Notes under the pieces: model-generated | The model's input: only the letters and a program-made list of their open reading frames with translations | What the model was told of the DNA's origin: nothing | Database searches by the model: none | In this document: positions 18,190 to 26,575 of the stretch, piece by piece | Layout: each line of letters starts with the position of its first letter | How positions within the stretch are numbered: position 1 is the first letter of the stretch | Translations under genes and position numbers: made by a program | Assembly: GCF_013283665.1 (NCBI RefSeq) | Contig: NZ_JABEKU010000002.1 | Span: 1,176,863-1,240,862 of the forward strand | From: Ensifer sesbaniae | GTDB lineage: Bacteria; Pseudomonadota; Alphaproteobacteria; Rhizobiales; Rhizobiaceae | Direction: 5' to 3' | Length of the DNA: 64,000 bases

Positions 18190-19233
18190 ATGAAATCCTA
18201 TTCGATCGCACTCATCCCCGGCGACGGTATTGGCCAGGATGTAACGGATGCGGCCTGGCGGGTTCTTTCGACCGTTGCCAGGCATTCCAACTTCTCGCTC
18301 ACCGGCACGCCCTTCCCCTGGTCCTGCGCCTATTACAAGGAAACGGGCGCGATGATGCCAGCAGATGGCATAGAACTCTTGCGTCGCTTCGATGCGATCC
18401 TGCTCGGGGCCGTCGGCTGGCCCGCCGAGGTGCCGGATTCCGTCTCACTCCACGGCTTGCTTCTGCCGATCCGCAAGGCCTTTGTGCAATATGCCAATAT
18501 CCGCCCGCACCGGCTGCTGCCGGGTGTGCAGGGGCCGCTGAAAGCGGAAAATTTCGACATTCTCTGCATCCGCGAGAATACCGAAGGCGAATATTCCGGA
18601 GCCGGCGGCCGCGTGCATCAGGCAACGGTCGACGAAGTCGCGGTCGAAACCTCGATCTTCACGCGCACGGGCGTCGAGCGGATCTTGCGCTTCGGCTTCG
18701 AACAGGCTCGCCAACGCCGCGGCAAACTCGCTTCGGTGACCAAATCCAACGCCCAGAAATACTCCATGGTGTTCTGGGACGAGATTACGCGAGAGCTCGC
18801 TGCCGACTATGCCGATGTCGAGGTGACGAACTATCATATCGACGCCATGGCCGCGCGCATGGTGATGGCGCCAGAGAGCCTCGATGTCGTGGTCGCCTCG
18901 AACCTTTTCGGCGACATCCTGACCGATCTCGGTGCCGCCATTCAGGGCGGTCTCGGCTTTGCGGCTTCGGCCAACATCAATCCTGATCGCAGCGCCCCTT
19001 CAATGTTCGAGCCGGTGCATGGATCAGCGCCCGACATCGCCCATCTAGGCATCGCCAACCCAATAGCCGCCATCTGGTCCGGTGCGATGATGCTGGAGCA
19101 TCTCGGAGAAAGCGACGCCGCGCGCATTGTTCTGGCCGCGCTCGAAAAAACGACCGCCCGCGGGATCGGCACCGTGCCGGGCAAAGACAAAACCGAAACC
19201 ATCACGGCGGCTGTGCTTGCCGCGCTCAACTGA
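18190..19233 (+). CDS. Tartrate/D-malate dehydrogenase-type decarboxylating dehydrogenase
   Basis: The 347-residue protein belongs to the isocitrate/isopropylmalate dehydrogenase family. It has IALIPGDGIGQDV at the N-terminus, substrate region VQYANIRPHRLLPGV, IRENTEGEYSGAGG, the Lys/Tyr catalytic pair region (KSNAQKYSM and NYHIDAMAARM), the Mg-binding ASNLFGDILTDLGAA, and FEPVHGSAPDIA. The ENTEGEYSG segment and the absence of LeuB-specific loops point to the tartrate/D-malate (TtuC/DmlA) subgroup. It would oxidatively decarboxylate a 2-hydroxy diacid. It sits between the two ALDH genes in one operon. Confidence 0.85.
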   Translation: MKSYSIALIPGDGIGQDVTDAAWRVLSTVARHSNFSLTGTPFPWSCAYYKETGAMMPADGIELLRRFDAILLGAVGWPAEVPDSVSLHGLLLPIRKAFVQYANIRPHRLLPGVQGPLKAENFDILCIRENTEGEYSGAGGRVHQATVDEVAVETSIFTRTGVERILRFGFEQARQRRGKLASVTKSNAQKYSMVFWDEITRELAADYADVEVTNYHIDAMAARMVMAPESLDVVVASNLFGDILTDLGAAIQGGLGFAASANINPDRSAPSMFEPVHGSAPDIAHLGIANPIAAIWSGAMMLEHLGESDAARIVLAALEKTTARGIGTVPGKDKTETITAAVLAALN

Positions 19234-19252
19234 TATTGAGAGGAGAGAAATA

Positions 19253-20707
19253 ATGAAGTTGGACGATAGGGAACTTTTCCGGCAAGAGGGCTTCATCGAC
19301 GGAGCCTGGCTGGCAGCAGCCTCGGGTAAGACCGTCGACGTTTTCGATCCTGCCAGCCAGACGCGTCTCGGTATTATTCCGGACATGGGTGAAGAGGAAA
19401 CGCGCGCCGCCATCGCAGCCGCCAATGCCGCCTTCGGGCCGTGGAAGAAGAAGACGCATGCCGAACGGGCCGCGATGCTCGAGCGCTGGTACACGCTGAT
19501 GATTGAAAACCTTGAGGATCTGGCGCTGCTCTTGACGATGGAACAGGGCAAGCCCCTGGACGAAGCGCGCGTGGAAATCCGTTACGGCGCGTCCTTCGTC
19601 AAATGGTTCGCCGAAGAAGCCCGCCGCATCGGCGGCCACACCATTCCCTCTCCGACGGCCGATCGCCGCATCCTCGTTCTGAAGGAGGCAGTCGGCGTCT
19701 GCGCCATCGTGACGCCGTGGAACTTCCCGAACGCAATGATTACCCGCAAGGTGGCACCCGCCCTGGCCGCGGGCTGCACGGTGGTAATCAAGCCCTCGGA
19801 ATTCACGCCATTTTCGGCGCTCGCCCTTGGAGTTCTGGCAGAGCGCGCCGGCATTCCCGCCGGCGTGATCAACATCGTCACCGGAATGCCGACCGCAATC
19901 GGCAACGAATTCATGGCGAACGAAACAGTGCGCAAGATCTCCTTTACGGGCTCGACGCGCGTCGGCTCTCTCTTGATGAGAGGCGCGGCCGACAGCGTCA
20001 AGCGCCTCTCGCTCGAACTCGGCGGGAATGCCCCCTTCATCGTCTTCGACGACGCCGACCTTAATCTGGCGGTCGAAGGCGCGATCGCGTCGAAGTTCCG
20101 CAATGGCGGCCAGACCTGCGTCTGTGCCAACCGCATCCTGGTGCAGGCCGGCGTCTACGACGCCTTCGCCGAGAAGCTCGGCGCACGCGTTAACGCAATG
20201 AAGGTCGGCCCCGGCACGGAAACCGGAATCGCGATCGGACCGATGATCAATGATGCGGCAATTGACAAGATCAACCGCCATGTCGAGGACGCGCTTGCCA
20301 AAGGCGCGAAGGTTTCGGCGCGCGGCATCTCGGTGCCGGAGGGGAGACAATATACGGCCCCGATCGTGCTGACCGGCGCCACCACCGAGATGCTGCTTGC
20401 CAGCGAAGAGACCTTCGGTCCCGTTGCCCCACTCTTCCGCTTCGAGACGGAGGAGGAGGCAATCGCCATCGCCAATGGCACGCCCTTCGGTCTGGCTGCC
20501 TATTTCTACACCGAAAGCCTGAAACGGTCCTGGCGCGTGGCGGAAGCGCTCGAATTCGGCATGGTCGGCCTCAACACCGGCGCCATCTCCACCGAAGTCG
20601 CCCCCTTCGGCGGCGTCAAGTATTCCGGCCTCGGCCGCGAGGGTGCCCAGGTCGGTATCGAGGAATATCTCGAGATGAAGAGCTTCCACATCGGCGGCCT
20701 GGATTAA
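19253..20707 (+). CDS. Aldehyde dehydrogenase 2 (succinate-semialdehyde, GabD-like)
   Basis: This 484-residue ALDH resembles NAD(P)-dependent succinate-semialdehyde dehydrogenase. Motifs are VTPWNFPNAMITRKVAPALA, ISFTGSTRVGSLLM, general base in LELGGNAPFIVFDDADL, catalytic NGGQTCVCANRILV, and the end segment FGGVKYSGLGREG. The doublet CVC around the catalytic cysteine is typical of GabD. The product, a dicarboxylic acid such as succinate, would enter the TCA cycle. Start ATG at 19253 follows an AGGAGAG ribosome site. An unusually long antisense open frame covers this gene but is a high-GC artefact. Confidence 0.9.
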   Translation: MKLDDRELFRQEGFIDGAWLAAASGKTVDVFDPASQTRLGIIPDMGEEETRAAIAAANAAFGPWKKKTHAERAAMLERWYTLMIENLEDLALLLTMEQGKPLDEARVEIRYGASFVKWFAEEARRIGGHTIPSPTADRRILVLKEAVGVCAIVTPWNFPNAMITRKVAPALAAGCTVVIKPSEFTPFSALALGVLAERAGIPAGVINIVTGMPTAIGNEFMANETVRKISFTGSTRVGSLLMRGAADSVKRLSLELGGNAPFIVFDDADLNLAVEGAIASKFRNGGQTCVCANRILVQAGVYDAFAEKLGARVNAMKVGPGTETGIAIGPMINDAAIDKINRHVEDALAKGAKVSARGISVPEGRQYTAPIVLTGATTEMLLASEETFGPVAPLFRFETEEEAIAIANGTPFGLAAYFYTESLKRSWRVAEALEFGMVGLNTGAISTEVAPFGGVKYSGLGREGAQVGIEEYLEMKSFHIGGLD

Positions 20708-20995
20708 TGCAAGTGGCGCAAAAATGTGGGCTTTTGGGGCAACGACATGCTCAAACAAGTACCTACGGCGCGTCGCGTGAATTCGATTGAACGCGACGAG
20801 CTGTGGGTAGTCACGACGATCTTGGGTCGGATCGAACCAAAGCCGCAAACGTGATTGTTCCAGGAGTGGAGTGAATGCCTGCGAAAAGGCGCCGTGTTTC
20901 TTCATCCCGCTCTAAAGCGCGCGCGAGGCGCTTCAACTCTTTCGCAAAATCCGCTGCACACTTCAGGCAGCACACCAGGCGAGATCCTCCAAACA

Positions 20996-21032
20996 AAGAA
21001 GGGCGCGGGCCTGTCCGGTCCGCGCCCTTCTT
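20996..21032. terminator. Strong bidirectional hairpin between converging genes
   Basis: A perfect 13-bp stem pairs AAGAAGGGCGCGG with CCGCGCCCTTCTT around an 11-base loop. It lies between the end of the plus-strand ALDH operon and the end of the minus-strand FAD oxidoreductase gene, so it can terminate both. On the minus strand a short T-rich stretch follows. Confidence 0.8.
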
Positions 21033-21047
21033 CCTTACCTGAGCTGT

Positions 21048-22322
21048 CTATTGGACCTTGTCCAGCATTTTGTAATACATGCCGACGAGCGGCAGGAACC
21101 AGGGCTTGCCGAAATGTCCTGGCACGGCCGGCCATTCGAGACCCTTCAGCGGGTTGCGGTCCGGCCGGTCGAGAATTGCATCCGCTATGATCATGCCGAG
21201 ATGCGTCGAAACCTGCGCGCCGTGGCCGGAATAGCCCATGGCGTACCAAACCCCGTCTTGATAACCGGCGCGGGGGAAGCGGTCCTTGGTCATGTCGACG
21301 AGACCACCCCAGCAATAGTCGATCTCGACGTTGACAAGCTGCGGAAAGATCTCAGCGAGGCTCGCCTTGAGGATGGCACCGCTTTTCGCGTCCGACCGTT
21401 GGTCGGATTTCGCCGAGAAGCGGGCTCGGCCGCCGAAGATTAGACGGTTGTCGTGCGAAAGCCTGAAATAATTGCCGATGTTCATCGACGTGACGCAGGT
21501 GCGATTACCCGGCATGCTTGCCGCGATCTCCGCCGCTGTCAGCGGTCGGGTGGCGATGATGAAGCTGCCGACGGCGATGATGCGGCGACGAAAGTAGCCG
21601 AAGGTCGAAGGCGTGTAGGCGCCGGTGGCGACAAGAACCGCATCCGCTGTGACGCTGCCGCGGGCGGTCTTCAATGCGTGCCGGCCGGCCGCCTGCCGAT
21701 GCTCGGTAACCGCCGCGCTCTCGAAGACCGTGGCGCCATGGCGGGTGGCCGCTTCGGCGAGTCCGACGACATAGCGCCCCATGTGCATCATCGCGCTCTT
21801 CTTCGAGAGCATCGCCCCGCAGAAGGGCGAGCCGACTTCCTGCTTCAGGTCCTGTGCGCAGAGAAGCGCGGTGTCGCGGTCAACTTCCGTGTTGACCGCC
21901 TCGAAATTGCGGGCGATCGCCTCGAAATGCTGGGGCTTCGAGGCGAGCTTCAGTTTGCCAGCGCGGCGGAAACTGCAGTCGATGCCTTCTTCGGCGATTA
22001 GTGCCTCGATCGTGTCGATCGATTCGTCGAACGCCTGGTAAAGCGCAATCGCCCGCTCCCTGCCGAGTTCCGCCTTGGCCGCGAGATAACTGTGGGCGAG
22101 CCCGTTGTTCAAGTGGCCGCCATTGCGTCCGGAGGCACCCCAGCCAACCCTTTCCGCCTCCAGCACGACGACTTTGGCGCCAGCCTTGGCAAGTTGCCGA
22201 GCAGCGGCGAGGCCGGTGAAACCGCCGCCGATCACCGCGACGTCGTAGTGGCCCTCGACCGGACCCTGAGCAGCCCCGGCAAAGGCCGGGGCGGTGTCGT
22301 GCCAGTAGGACAGAAACTTCAT
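21048..22322 (-). CDS. FAD-dependent amine/amino-acid oxidoreductase (PuuB-like, DAO fold)
   Basis: The 424-residue protein of the DAO family has the FAD-binding DVAVIGGGFTGLAAARQLAK, the VLEAERVGWGASGRNGG motif typical of gamma-glutamylputrescine oxidase (PuuB/OrdL), and the C-terminal YAMGYSGHGAQVSTHLGMII. It oxidises a primary or secondary amine to an aldehyde plus ammonia and H2O2. Within this cluster it could supply an aldehyde for the two ALDHs. It lies 15 bases downstream of a HAD gene on the minus strand and converges on the ALDH operon. Confidence 0.85.
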   Translation of the reverse strand: MKFLSYWHDTAPAFAGAAQGPVEGHYDVAVIGGGFTGLAAARQLAKAGAKVVVLEAERVGWGASGRNGGHLNNGLAHSYLAAKAELGRERAIALYQAFDESIDTIEALIAEEGIDCSFRRAGKLKLASKPQHFEAIARNFEAVNTEVDRDTALLCAQDLKQEVGSPFCGAMLSKKSAMMHMGRYVVGLAEAATRHGATVFESAAVTEHRQAAGRHALKTARGSVTADAVLVATGAYTPSTFGYFRRRIIAVGSFIIATRPLTAAEIAASMPGNRTCVTSMNIGNYFRLSHDNRLIFGGRARFSAKSDQRSDAKSGAILKASLAEIFPQLVNVEIDYCWGGLVDMTKDRFPRAGYQDGVWYAMGYSGHGAQVSTHLGMIIADAILDRPDRNPLKGLEWPAVPGHFGKPWFLPLVGMYYKMLDKVQ

Positions 22323-22337
22323 GGCGGACTGCCCTTT

Positions 22338-23006
22338 CTAAAGACCGACGACGCCCGGAAGGGAAGAGATGCCGGCGATCTCGATGTAACCGTAATACGG
22401 ATTGGCCGGCTCGTGGCCGCGATTGACCCAGACCTTGTTCTTCATGCCGAGATCATGCGCCGACATCAGGTCATAGCGGAAGGAAGACGAGCAGTGGAGA
22501 ATGTCCTCGGGGCCGCAGCCGAGCATGTCGAGCATGTATTCGAAGGCCTTGAAGCGCGGCTTGTAGGCCTGCGCCTGTTCGGCGGTGTATACTGCATGGA
22601 AGGGTGCGCCGAGCTTTTCGACATTCGACATGATCTGCGAATTCATTGCATTCGACAGGATCACCAACGGGATCTCCTTGGCGACCCTGGCAAGCCCCGC
22701 CGGCACGTCCGCATGCGGCCCCCAGGTCGGGACACGCTCGTAGACCATCTTCGCAGCTTCATCGCGGAACTTTATGCCGTTGCGCTTGCAGGTCCGTTCC
22801 AGCGAATTGTGCACCACCTCCGCATAGGGCTTCCAGTCGCCGAGAATTTCGTCAAGACGATAGGCGGCGAAATTCTTGATGAATTCGGCCAAGCGCGCTT
22901 CATCGAGCTGCTCCCCATAGAGGTCGCGCGCAGCTTCTGCCATCTGGAAATTGGTTAGCGTGCCGTAGCAGTCGAAAGTGATGTATTTCGGACGGAACGT
23001 CGTCAT
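22338..23006 (-). CDS. HAD hydrolase, haloacid dehalogenase type II-like (copy 1)
   Basis: The 222-residue HAD-superfamily enzyme opens YITFDCYGTLTNFQ, where the Asp nucleophile (D-x-Y-G-T) matches haloacid dehalogenase type II. It has the Ser of motif II in VILSNAMNSQ, the Lys in QAYKPRFKAFEYML, and a late acidic motif. HAD-II proteins in amine catabolic clusters are common, but their physiological substrate is usually not a halo-acid. A second copy lies at 25793. It is first of a two-gene minus-strand unit with the FAD oxidoreductase. Confidence 0.82.
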   Translation of the reverse strand: MTTFRPKYITFDCYGTLTNFQMAEAARDLYGEQLDEARLAEFIKNFAAYRLDEILGDWKPYAEVVHNSLERTCKRNGIKFRDEAAKMVYERVPTWGPHADVPAGLARVAKEIPLVILSNAMNSQIMSNVEKLGAPFHAVYTAEQAQAYKPRFKAFEYMLDMLGCGPEDILHCSSSFRYDLMSAHDLGMKNKVWVNRGHEPANPYYGYIEIAGISSLPGVVGL

Positions 23007-23322
23007 GTGCGTATCCTTGTAAGAGCGGGACCAGGTATTCTGTAAGGATCATAGGCGCTGCGCCTCCCATCGCCTCGCCTGATTTGGCGGCGTTCGAAGC
23101 AGAATCTATCGTATCGAGAGCCGGCTTTGGCAGAAGGTTGCGTGGCTGCTGATCGTCAACAGTGCCTTTCGGCCCGGCGCCGTCCCAGCGCTCCTTCCTT
23201 ATCAGCATAAGATGCGGCGACCGGCAGACGCAAAGCTATAAGATACCGCGCGAGCCAAAGCTTTCAGACGATCTTCCGGTCAGCACTCCTTCAGACTAGC
23301 GGGCAGAAATGAAGGAAACGCC
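23007..23322. promoter_or_regulatory. Divergent promoter gap between HAD 1 and GNAT 2
   Basis: The 316 bases separate divergent transcription units and should hold both promoters. I see no gene and no clear dyad. The region is slightly less GC-rich near 23220-23290. Confidence 0.4.
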
Positions 23323-24159
23323 ATGCAGACAAGTCAGATCGATATTGCCGCCTTCGGGCCTGAGCATCTGGAGGCCGCCGTCAAGCTCTCGCAGCAGGCC
23401 GGTTGGCCACATCGCCTTGAAGATTGGCAGATGGCGCTAATTATGAGCAAAGGTGTCGTCGCGATTGAGGGCAACCGGGTCGTCGGCACTGTATTCGTGA
23501 CCCCTTACGAGTCGGACTGTGCGACGATCAACATGGTCATCGTCGACGAGGCGATGCGCGGCCGCGGCCTCGGTCGCAAGCTGATGGACGCGGCGGTGGA
23601 GCTGGCAGCCGATCGTCCGCTTAGACTCGTGGCAACGACTGAGGGCATGCCACTGTACGAAAAACTTGGCTTCGAGAAGACCGGGCGCGTGCTGCAACAC
23701 CAGGGGATCGCTCGAGAAATAGCCACGCCAGCGGCAGCCGAGGCGGCGGACACCTTCGACATCCAGGCGATCGCCGAGCTTGATCGTCTAGCCTTTGGTG
23801 CCGACCGCAGGAGGCTGATCGCCTATCTGGCCGAGGTTGGCGAATTCGCCGTCATTCGCCGCGACGGTCGCGTCTCCGGTTTCGCAGCCTTGCGCGCCTT
23901 CGGCCGCGGCGAGGTCATCGGCCCCATCGTTTCCGGCAACCTCGATGACGCCAAGGCGCTCGTTCAACATTTCATCGCCGTCAAAACCGGCCGCTTTCTC
24001 CGAGTTGATACTACCGCCGATACGGGCCTTTCGCCCTGGCTTGCCGAATACGGACTTGCCCATGTCGGCGGCGGGATCGCCATGATGAAGCCGCCAGTTC
24101 ACCGCGCCGCCGATCCCGCCGCCATCACCTTCGCCCTCGCCAATCAGGCGCTCGGCTGA
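23323..24159 (+). CDS. GNAT-type acetyltransferase with C-terminal GNAT-like domain (copy 2)
   Basis: The 278-residue protein has motif A (NMVIVDEAMRGRGLGRKLMD), the C-terminal GNAT segment MPLYEKLGFEKTGRVLQHQG, and a second domain with FGRGEVIGPIVSGNLDDAKA. The Q/R-x-x-G-x-G/A acetyl-CoA signature (RGRGLG) is intact here. In copy 1 it reads QTNGAG. The two share the same layout and clearly arose by duplication. It is followed after 13 bases by the aminotransferase gene, suggesting an acetylated or acetylatable amine intermediate. Confidence 0.8.
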   Translation: MQTSQIDIAAFGPEHLEAAVKLSQQAGWPHRLEDWQMALIMSKGVVAIEGNRVVGTVFVTPYESDCATINMVIVDEAMRGRGLGRKLMDAAVELAADRPLRLVATTEGMPLYEKLGFEKTGRVLQHQGIAREIATPAAAEAADTFDIQAIAELDRLAFGADRRRLIAYLAEVGEFAVIRRDGRVSGFAALRAFGRGEVIGPIVSGNLDDAKALVQHFIAVKTGRFLRVDTTADTGLSPWLAEYGLAHVGGGIAMMKPPVHRAADPAAITFALANQALG

Positions 24160-24172
24160 TCCGGAGATCATT

Positions 24173-25549
24173 ATGTACAGCAATTCCCTTATCGAGCTCG
24201 ACCGTGCCCACCTGATCCATCCGGTCGCCTCCTATCGCAGCCACGAAAAGCTCGGCGTGCGCGTGCTCGCCTCGGCCAAAGGTGCAACGGTCACCGACGC
24301 CTCGGGCAGGCAAATGATCGACGGTTTTGCCGGACTCTGGTGCGTCAATGCGGGCTACGGACATGAAAGTATCGTCGAGGCGGCAGCAAAGCAGATGCGC
24401 GAACTCCCTTACGCGACGGCCTATTTCGGCCTCGGTTCGGAGCCGGCCATCCGCCTCGCTTCTGAACTCGCCGAACGCGCGCCAGGCGATCTCAACCATG
24501 TCTACTTTACGCTGGGCGGTTCCGATGCCGTCGATAGCACGATCCGCTTCATCCGTTATTATTGGAATGCCCGTGGCGAGCCGCAGCGCGATCAGTTCAT
24601 CTCGGTCGAACAGGGCTATCACGGCTCCTCGACCGTCGGCGCCGGCCTCACCGCGCTGCCGGCCTTCCATGCCGGCTTCGGCATTCCCTTCGACTGGCAG
24701 CACAAGATCCCGTCGCATTATGCCTACCGCAATCCGGTGGGTGAGGATCCGCAGGCAATCATTGACGCATCGCTGGCGGCACTCCGTCGCAAGGTCGAGG
24801 ATATTGGCCCCGAGCGCGTCGCCGCCTTCTATGCCGAGCCCATCCAAGGCTCGGGCGGCGTGCTGGTGCCGCCCAGGGGCTGGATGAAGGCGATGCGCGA
24901 ACTTTGCCGCGAGCTCGGCATCCTCTTCGTTGCAGACGAGGTGATCACCGGCTTCGGCCGCACTGGCCCGCTCTTCGCCTGCGAAGAGGACGAGACCGTG
25001 CCGGATTTCATCACCACGGCCAAAGGTCTCACTTCCGGCTACGTGCCGATGGGCGCGGTCTTCATGGCCGACCATGTTTATCAGACGATCGCCGACGGTG
25101 CCGGCGCTGCCGCCGTCGGCCACGGCCATACCTATTCGGCTCATCCGGTCAGCGCGGCGGTCGGCCTGGAAGTGCTGAAGCTTTACGAAGGCGGCCTGCT
25201 GGAAAATGGGCGGAAGGCCGGTGCCCGTCTGATGCAGGGCCTTGAAAACCTGAGAGACCACCCGCTCGTCGGCGATGTGCGCGGCCGTGGCATGCTGGCC
25301 GCCGTCGAACTCGTCGTCGACAAAGTGAAGAAGACCCCTTTGCCGGCAGCCGCGGAGCCAGCGCGCCGCATCTTCGACCGTGCCTGGGAAAACGGCCTTG
25401 TCATCCGTGCCTTCGCCAATGGCGTGCTGGGCTACGCGCCGCCGCTCTGCTGCACCGAAGCGGAGATCGACGAAATCGTCGAGCGCACCCGCCAAACGTT
25501 GAACGAGACCTTGGAAGACCTGGATGTTCGCCAGGCTTTGAGGGCCTGA
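24173..25549 (+). CDS. Class III PLP aminotransferase (omega-amine:pyruvate type)
   Basis: The 458-residue fold-type I aminotransferase has GFAGLWCVNAGYGHESIVEA near the N-terminus, the amine/cofactor region EQGYHGSSTVGAGLTALPAF, the cofactor Asp in ILFVADEVITGFGRTG, and the Schiff-base Lys in TTAKGLTSGYVPMGAVFM. This pattern matches the putrescine/beta-alanine/taurine:pyruvate group. It should convert a terminal amine to an aldehyde, which fits the two ALDHs in the cluster. It is co-transcribed with GNAT copy 2; HAD copy 2 follows 243 bases downstream. Confidence 0.88.
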   Translation: MYSNSLIELDRAHLIHPVASYRSHEKLGVRVLASAKGATVTDASGRQMIDGFAGLWCVNAGYGHESIVEAAAKQMRELPYATAYFGLGSEPAIRLASELAERAPGDLNHVYFTLGGSDAVDSTIRFIRYYWNARGEPQRDQFISVEQGYHGSSTVGAGLTALPAFHAGFGIPFDWQHKIPSHYAYRNPVGEDPQAIIDASLAALRRKVEDIGPERVAAFYAEPIQGSGGVLVPPRGWMKAMRELCRELGILFVADEVITGFGRTGPLFACEEDETVPDFITTAKGLTSGYVPMGAVFMADHVYQTIADGAGAAAVGHGHTYSAHPVSAAVGLEVLKLYEGGLLENGRKAGARLMQGLENLRDHPLVGDVRGRGMLAAVELVVDKVKKTPLPAAAEPARRIFDRAWENGLVIRAFANGVLGYAPPLCCTEAEIDEIVERTRQTLNETLEDLDVRQALRA

Positions 25550-25792
25550 TGGACGACTGACGCGATATGTCGCGGAACCGCCATATTCGAAATTTTGTGC
25601 CGCGCTACGGCGCCCTTTCAGAGACTCCAGCGCGGCACAACTGCCAAACTCAAATCAAGGAAGCGGCCGGATCCCAGCATATGCGGCCTTTCCAGCAAGA
25701 GCGGGAGAGAACATCCCGCCGACGGGAACAGAATATTCTTCTTCATGAAGTCGGCGCTCCGACGTGGGACGCGAAAAAACTGGGGAATCGAT

Positions 25793-26506
25793 GTGCACAA
25801 GAGCCTTCCCGAATTCAAATACATGACCTTCGACGTCGTCGGCACGCTGGTCGACTTCGAGGGCGGTCTCAAGGATTGCCTCGCCGGCGTCGCCGCCGAG
25901 GCCAGTGTCGCCATCGATGGCGAGGAGGCGCTCAGCCTCTACCGCGCAGCGCGCTACTCCAAGGACGCCGACCTCTTCCCGGACGATCTGGTGCGCGTCT
26001 ATCTTGAAATCGCGCCGAAGCTCGGCCTTCCGACTGAGCGGAAATATGGCGAGCGTCTCAGGGACTCCGCCAGGAACTGGAGGGCCTTCGCAGACAGCGC
26101 CGAAGCGCTGGCGCGCCTTGCGAAGAATTACCGGCTTGTCGCTATGACCAATGCGCGCCGCTGGGCCTTCGATTTCTTCGCCGAGGAACTGGGCGATCCC
26201 TTCTACGCCGCCTTCACCGCCGACGATACCGGCACCGAAAAGCCTGACCCCGCCTTCTTTCAGAAGGTTTTCGACTTCATCGGCTCGCAAGGCAATTCGA
26301 AGGACGACGTCCTCCATGTCGCCCAGAGCCAGTACCACGACATAGGCATTTCGCGGAAGCTCGGACTGACCAGTTGCTGGATCGAGCGGCGCCACGCGCA
26401 GAAAGGTTACGGCGGCACCATAGAGCCGGCCGAGTTCACCGAGCCCGACTACCACTTCACCTCCTTGGCCGGCCTTGCCGATGCCGTGGCCGTCGCACGT
26501 AGCTGA
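25793..26506 (+). CDS. HAD hydrolase, haloacid dehalogenase type II-like (copy 2)
   Basis: The 237-residue HAD protein has motif I FKYMTFDVVGTLVDFEGG (D-x-V-G-T), motif II VAMTNARRWAFDFF, and Lys in DDTGTEKPDPAFFQKVFDFI. A GTG start at 25793 (VHKSLPEFKYMTFD) aligns with the N-terminus of copy 1. A longer in-frame extension to 25595 would add 66 residues without family similarity. It precedes the ABC importer genes and is probably co-expressed with them. The two HADs are diverged paralogues of the same subfamily; the substrate is unknown. Confidence 0.8.
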   Translation: MHKSLPEFKYMTFDVVGTLVDFEGGLKDCLAGVAAEASVAIDGEEALSLYRAARYSKDADLFPDDLVRVYLEIAPKLGLPTERKYGERLRDSARNWRAFADSAEALARLAKNYRLVAMTNARRWAFDFFAEELGDPFYAAFTADDTGTEKPDPAFFQKVFDFIGSQGNSKDDVLHVAQSQYHDIGISRKLGLTSCWIERRHAQKGYGGTIEPAEFTEPDYHFTSLAGLADAVAVARS

Positions 26507-26575
26507 CCAGTTCACCGGATTGGGTCTAAGTCCGCGGAAGACGTGCAGCCCGTCAACAACGAAAAGGGGAATGAC

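Noticed and set aside
19226-20905. A 559-residue open frame antisense to the succinate-semialdehyde-type dehydrogenase
   Set aside because: It is rich in Arg/Gly/Asp with no recognisable domain and is fully explained by the codon bias of the sense gene; other long antisense frames at 24125-25495, 25655-26977 and 53497-54813 were rejected for the same reason.
24173-25549. Complete putrescine (Puu) pathway
   Set aside because: The gamma-glutamylputrescine synthetase and hydrolase genes are absent, so only some steps resemble it.
22338-26506. Haloacid degradation pathway from the two HAD-II genes
   Set aside because: No halo-acid transporter or companion genes; the context is amine catabolism, where HAD-II proteins are common passengers.
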